64,000 nt of DNA from CALLPQ01 sp038531745 (GTDB lineage: Bacteria; Pseudomonadota; Alphaproteobacteria; Caulobacterales; Parvularculaceae): positions 248,001 to 312,000 of the forward strand of contig JBCBBJ010000002.1 of NCBI GenBank assembly GCA_038531745.1. The letters run 5' to 3'. A program made the translations under genes and the position numbers. The notes beneath the pieces are model-generated. The model saw nothing but the letters and a program-made list of their open reading frames with translations, was not told the DNA's origin and did not search any database. Below, one piece after another: positions 62,629 through 64,000 of the stretch; within the stretch, counting starts at the first letter, position 1, and every line of letters begins with the position of its first letter.

Positions 62629-64000
62629 TTACTGTTGGGGCGTAACAATACCGGTCTGCCACGTGCCTTCGCGGCGAGGATCGGCACCGCCGTCAAGCGT
62701 ACCGTCGGCGTTTACCTTAAACCCGTGCAAGCCACTGGTCAGGGAACGGGTGGTGATTTCATGACCGCGTGCCTCCAGCGCGGCAATGATTTGCGCGTCG
62801 AACCCGCCCTCTTCCAGGAAAGCCTTGCCGCGAGGGATCACCACATGGGGCAAATCGATGGCAGCCTGCATCTCCATCTCCCAATCGATCAGGGCCAGGA
62901 CGGTTTTGACAACAAAGCCGATGATCGCCGGCCCACCGGGGGAGCCCACAGCGGACCACAAATTGCCATCGGGATCAAAAATGATCACCGGCGACATAGA
63001 GGAGCGGGGCCGCTTGCCACCCGCCACGGCATTCGCAACAGGGACGCCGTCTCGTGTTGGTGAAAAAGAAAAATCGGTAAGCTGATTATTGAGGATCATA
63101 CCCGCCGCCATCTGGTTTGAGCCAAAAACCGATTCAACCGTGGTGGTCATGGAAACGACTCGGCCCGCACCATCAATAATTGTAAAATGACTGGTGGAGG
63201 GGGGCTCCGGCGAATCCCCGGGCGCATAGCCGTTCCACTGACCGGCGCTATTTTCAACCGTATACTGAGCGGGCTCACCGGCAACCACCTCTTGCGCGGC
63301 CATTTGCGGATCAATCAGGGCCGACCGCGCGGTAATATAAGGCGGGTTCAACAGCCCGGCAACCAACGCCTCCTGGGTCAGGCCACCCGCTGCAGCCGTT
63401 TGGTCTTGGTCTGCCAGAAATTGCGCCCGGTCCGCATAGGCAAGCCGGCTCGCCTCGAGGATCAGATGCACTGCCTCCACCGAACCGGCACCAGCGCCGG
63501 CCACATCAAACCGTTCCAGCAGCATCAATATTTGCAGCAAGGTAACCCCGCCAGACGATGGCGGCGCCATGGAACAAACCTCATAGCGGCGATATTCACC
63601 GCACACGGGCGTTCGTTTCAGGGCCCGATAATTGGCCAAATCGGCCAAAGTCATGCCCCCTGGCGTAAGGTCTTCCAAACGATCCTCCGTAGAAGGATTA
63701 TCCTTGGGCGTTGCGGCCTCACCGCGGTTCACGGTGACGCGCCTTTTAGGGTTGTTCACCGCCGCTACAATCGCCTCGGCAATTGGCCCGGTATAAAATG
63801 CATCCGCGCCGCCATTGGCAATGGTGCGTACCGTCTGGGCATAGGCCGGGTTTTTGAGCAAGTACCCCTCCGGATGCGGGTTTCCATCGGGGTCATAAAA
63901 ATAGGCTGCCGCGGCGGGCGATTGCTTCAGGAAGTAGAACCGGTCCAAAAGCCCATACAAGCGCGGCGAAACGTTAAAGCCATCCTCGGCCAGATTCGCC
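62629..64000 (-). CDS. ggt: Gamma-glutamyltransferase, 5' end beyond window
   Basis: Periplasmic enzyme that hydrolyses glutathione and transfers gamma-glutamyl groups; made as a precursor that cuts itself before a catalytic threonine. The window holds the C-terminal part of the large subunit and the small subunit: the self-cleavage site in PPSTSHFTIIDGAGRVVSMT (Thr of TSHF), then 'MILNNQLTDFSF' and 'GKRPRSSMSPVIIFDPDGN' and GSPGGPAIIGFVVKTVLALI (substrate loop). The frame stays open to the window edge; the TTG at 63960 is internal. It is followed at 22 bases by the broken antiporter gene. Confidence 0.9.
   Translation of the reverse strand, partial: ANLAEDGFNVSPRLYGLLDRFYFLKQSPAAAAYFYDPDGNPHPEGYLLKNPAYAQTVRTIANGGADAFYTGPIAEAIVAAVNNPKRRVTVNRGEAATPKDNPSTEDRLEDLTPGGMTLADLANYRALKRTPVCGEYRRYEVCSMAPPSSGGVTLLQILMLLERFDVAGAGAGSVEAVHLILEASRLAYADRAQFLADQDQTAAAGGLTQEALVAGLLNPPYITARSALIDPQMAAQEVVAGEPAQYTVENSAGQWNGYAPGDSPEPPSTSHFTIIDGAGRVVSMTTTVESVFGSNQMAAGMILNNQLTDFSFSPTRDGVPVANAVAGGKRPRSSMSPVIIFDPDGNLWSAVGSPGGPAIIGFVVKTVLALIDWEMEMQAAIDLPHVVIPRGKAFLEEGGFDAQIIAALEARGHEITTRSLTSGLHGFKVNADGTLDGGADPRREGTWQTGIVTPQQ

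Noticed and set aside
1..64000. tRNA, rRNA genes, CRISPR arrays, prophage
   Set aside because: No T-loop-like motifs in a cloverleaf context, no rRNA core sequences, no regular spaced repeats and no phage structural genes were found by eye.

Overview
The window reads as a core chromosomal segment of an alphaproteobacterium. It is GC-rich, densely packed, and full of short gene overlaps (ATGA, GTGA, TGATG). Several gene neighbourhoods typical of Alphaproteobacteria support this: obg-nadD-rsfS-rlmH-envC with ctpA close by; ftsE-ftsX-ydcF-plsC-DUF2125; mtaB-ftsY-ispZ; DUF952-pyrD; and lolA near xthA. There is no rRNA, no tRNA that I could recognise, no CRISPR array and no prophage. The genus cannot be fixed from the sequence alone.

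Layout. 1-12 kb: a cut SDR enzyme, a membrane-anchored LysM protein, a LOG-type nucleotide hydrolase, a small RHH protein, a very divergent GlnE-like protein, a ClC chloride transporter/channel, and the overlapping set MFS pump - rimM - TRIC channel, then a membrane protein and a GST-like protein. 12-20 kb: TauD-type dioxygenase, yajQ, and a tight plus-strand run GNAT - secreted M20 amidohydrolase - ACP - ketosynthase, then a PD40 protein divergent from an Lrp regulator, and an Ada-like repair protein. 20-25 kb: an AT-rich orphan gene, an NTF2-like lipoprotein, a DASS transporter, DUF2147 and TPR proteins. 24.5-31 kb: DUF952-pyrD, then the minus-strand envelope/division operon ftsE-ftsX-ydcF-plsC-DUF2125, divergent from a zinc-ribbon membrane protein. 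31-43 kb: AspH-type hydroxylase, ctpA, a ~3.3 kb inserted block (small membrane proteins, TetR, decaying IS30 element), then envC-rlmH-rsfS-nadD::egtD-obg. 43-50 kb: GST, lolA, a small-RNA gene, TSUP permease, xthA, USP, TrmH-family methylase, and a MarR regulator with a histone-H1-like tail. 50-59 kb: a NUDIX hydrolase, a stand-alone GHKL ATPase fused to a PD-(D/E)XK nuclease (candidate anti-phage gene), ispZ, ftsY, mtaB and a block of unrecognised genes. 59-64 kb: DUF2237, acyl-CoA dehydrogenase, a cation/proton antiporter broken by one in-frame TAG, and a cut gamma-glutamyltransferase.

How the parts work together. Most genes serve core functions: ribosome maturation (RimM, RlmH, RsfS, Obg), protein targeting (FtsY, LolA), cell division and murein control (FtsEX, EnvC, CtpA), NAD and pyrimidine synthesis, tRNA modification and DNA repair. 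The points of interest sit where this layout is broken or altered: the NadD-EgtD fusion, the three-hairpin C-rich-loop small RNA after lolA, the GHKL-nuclease gene, the GlnE homologue with eroded catalytic motifs, and the island that separates envC from ctpA. All family assignments come from reading motifs by eye; no searches or computations were run.
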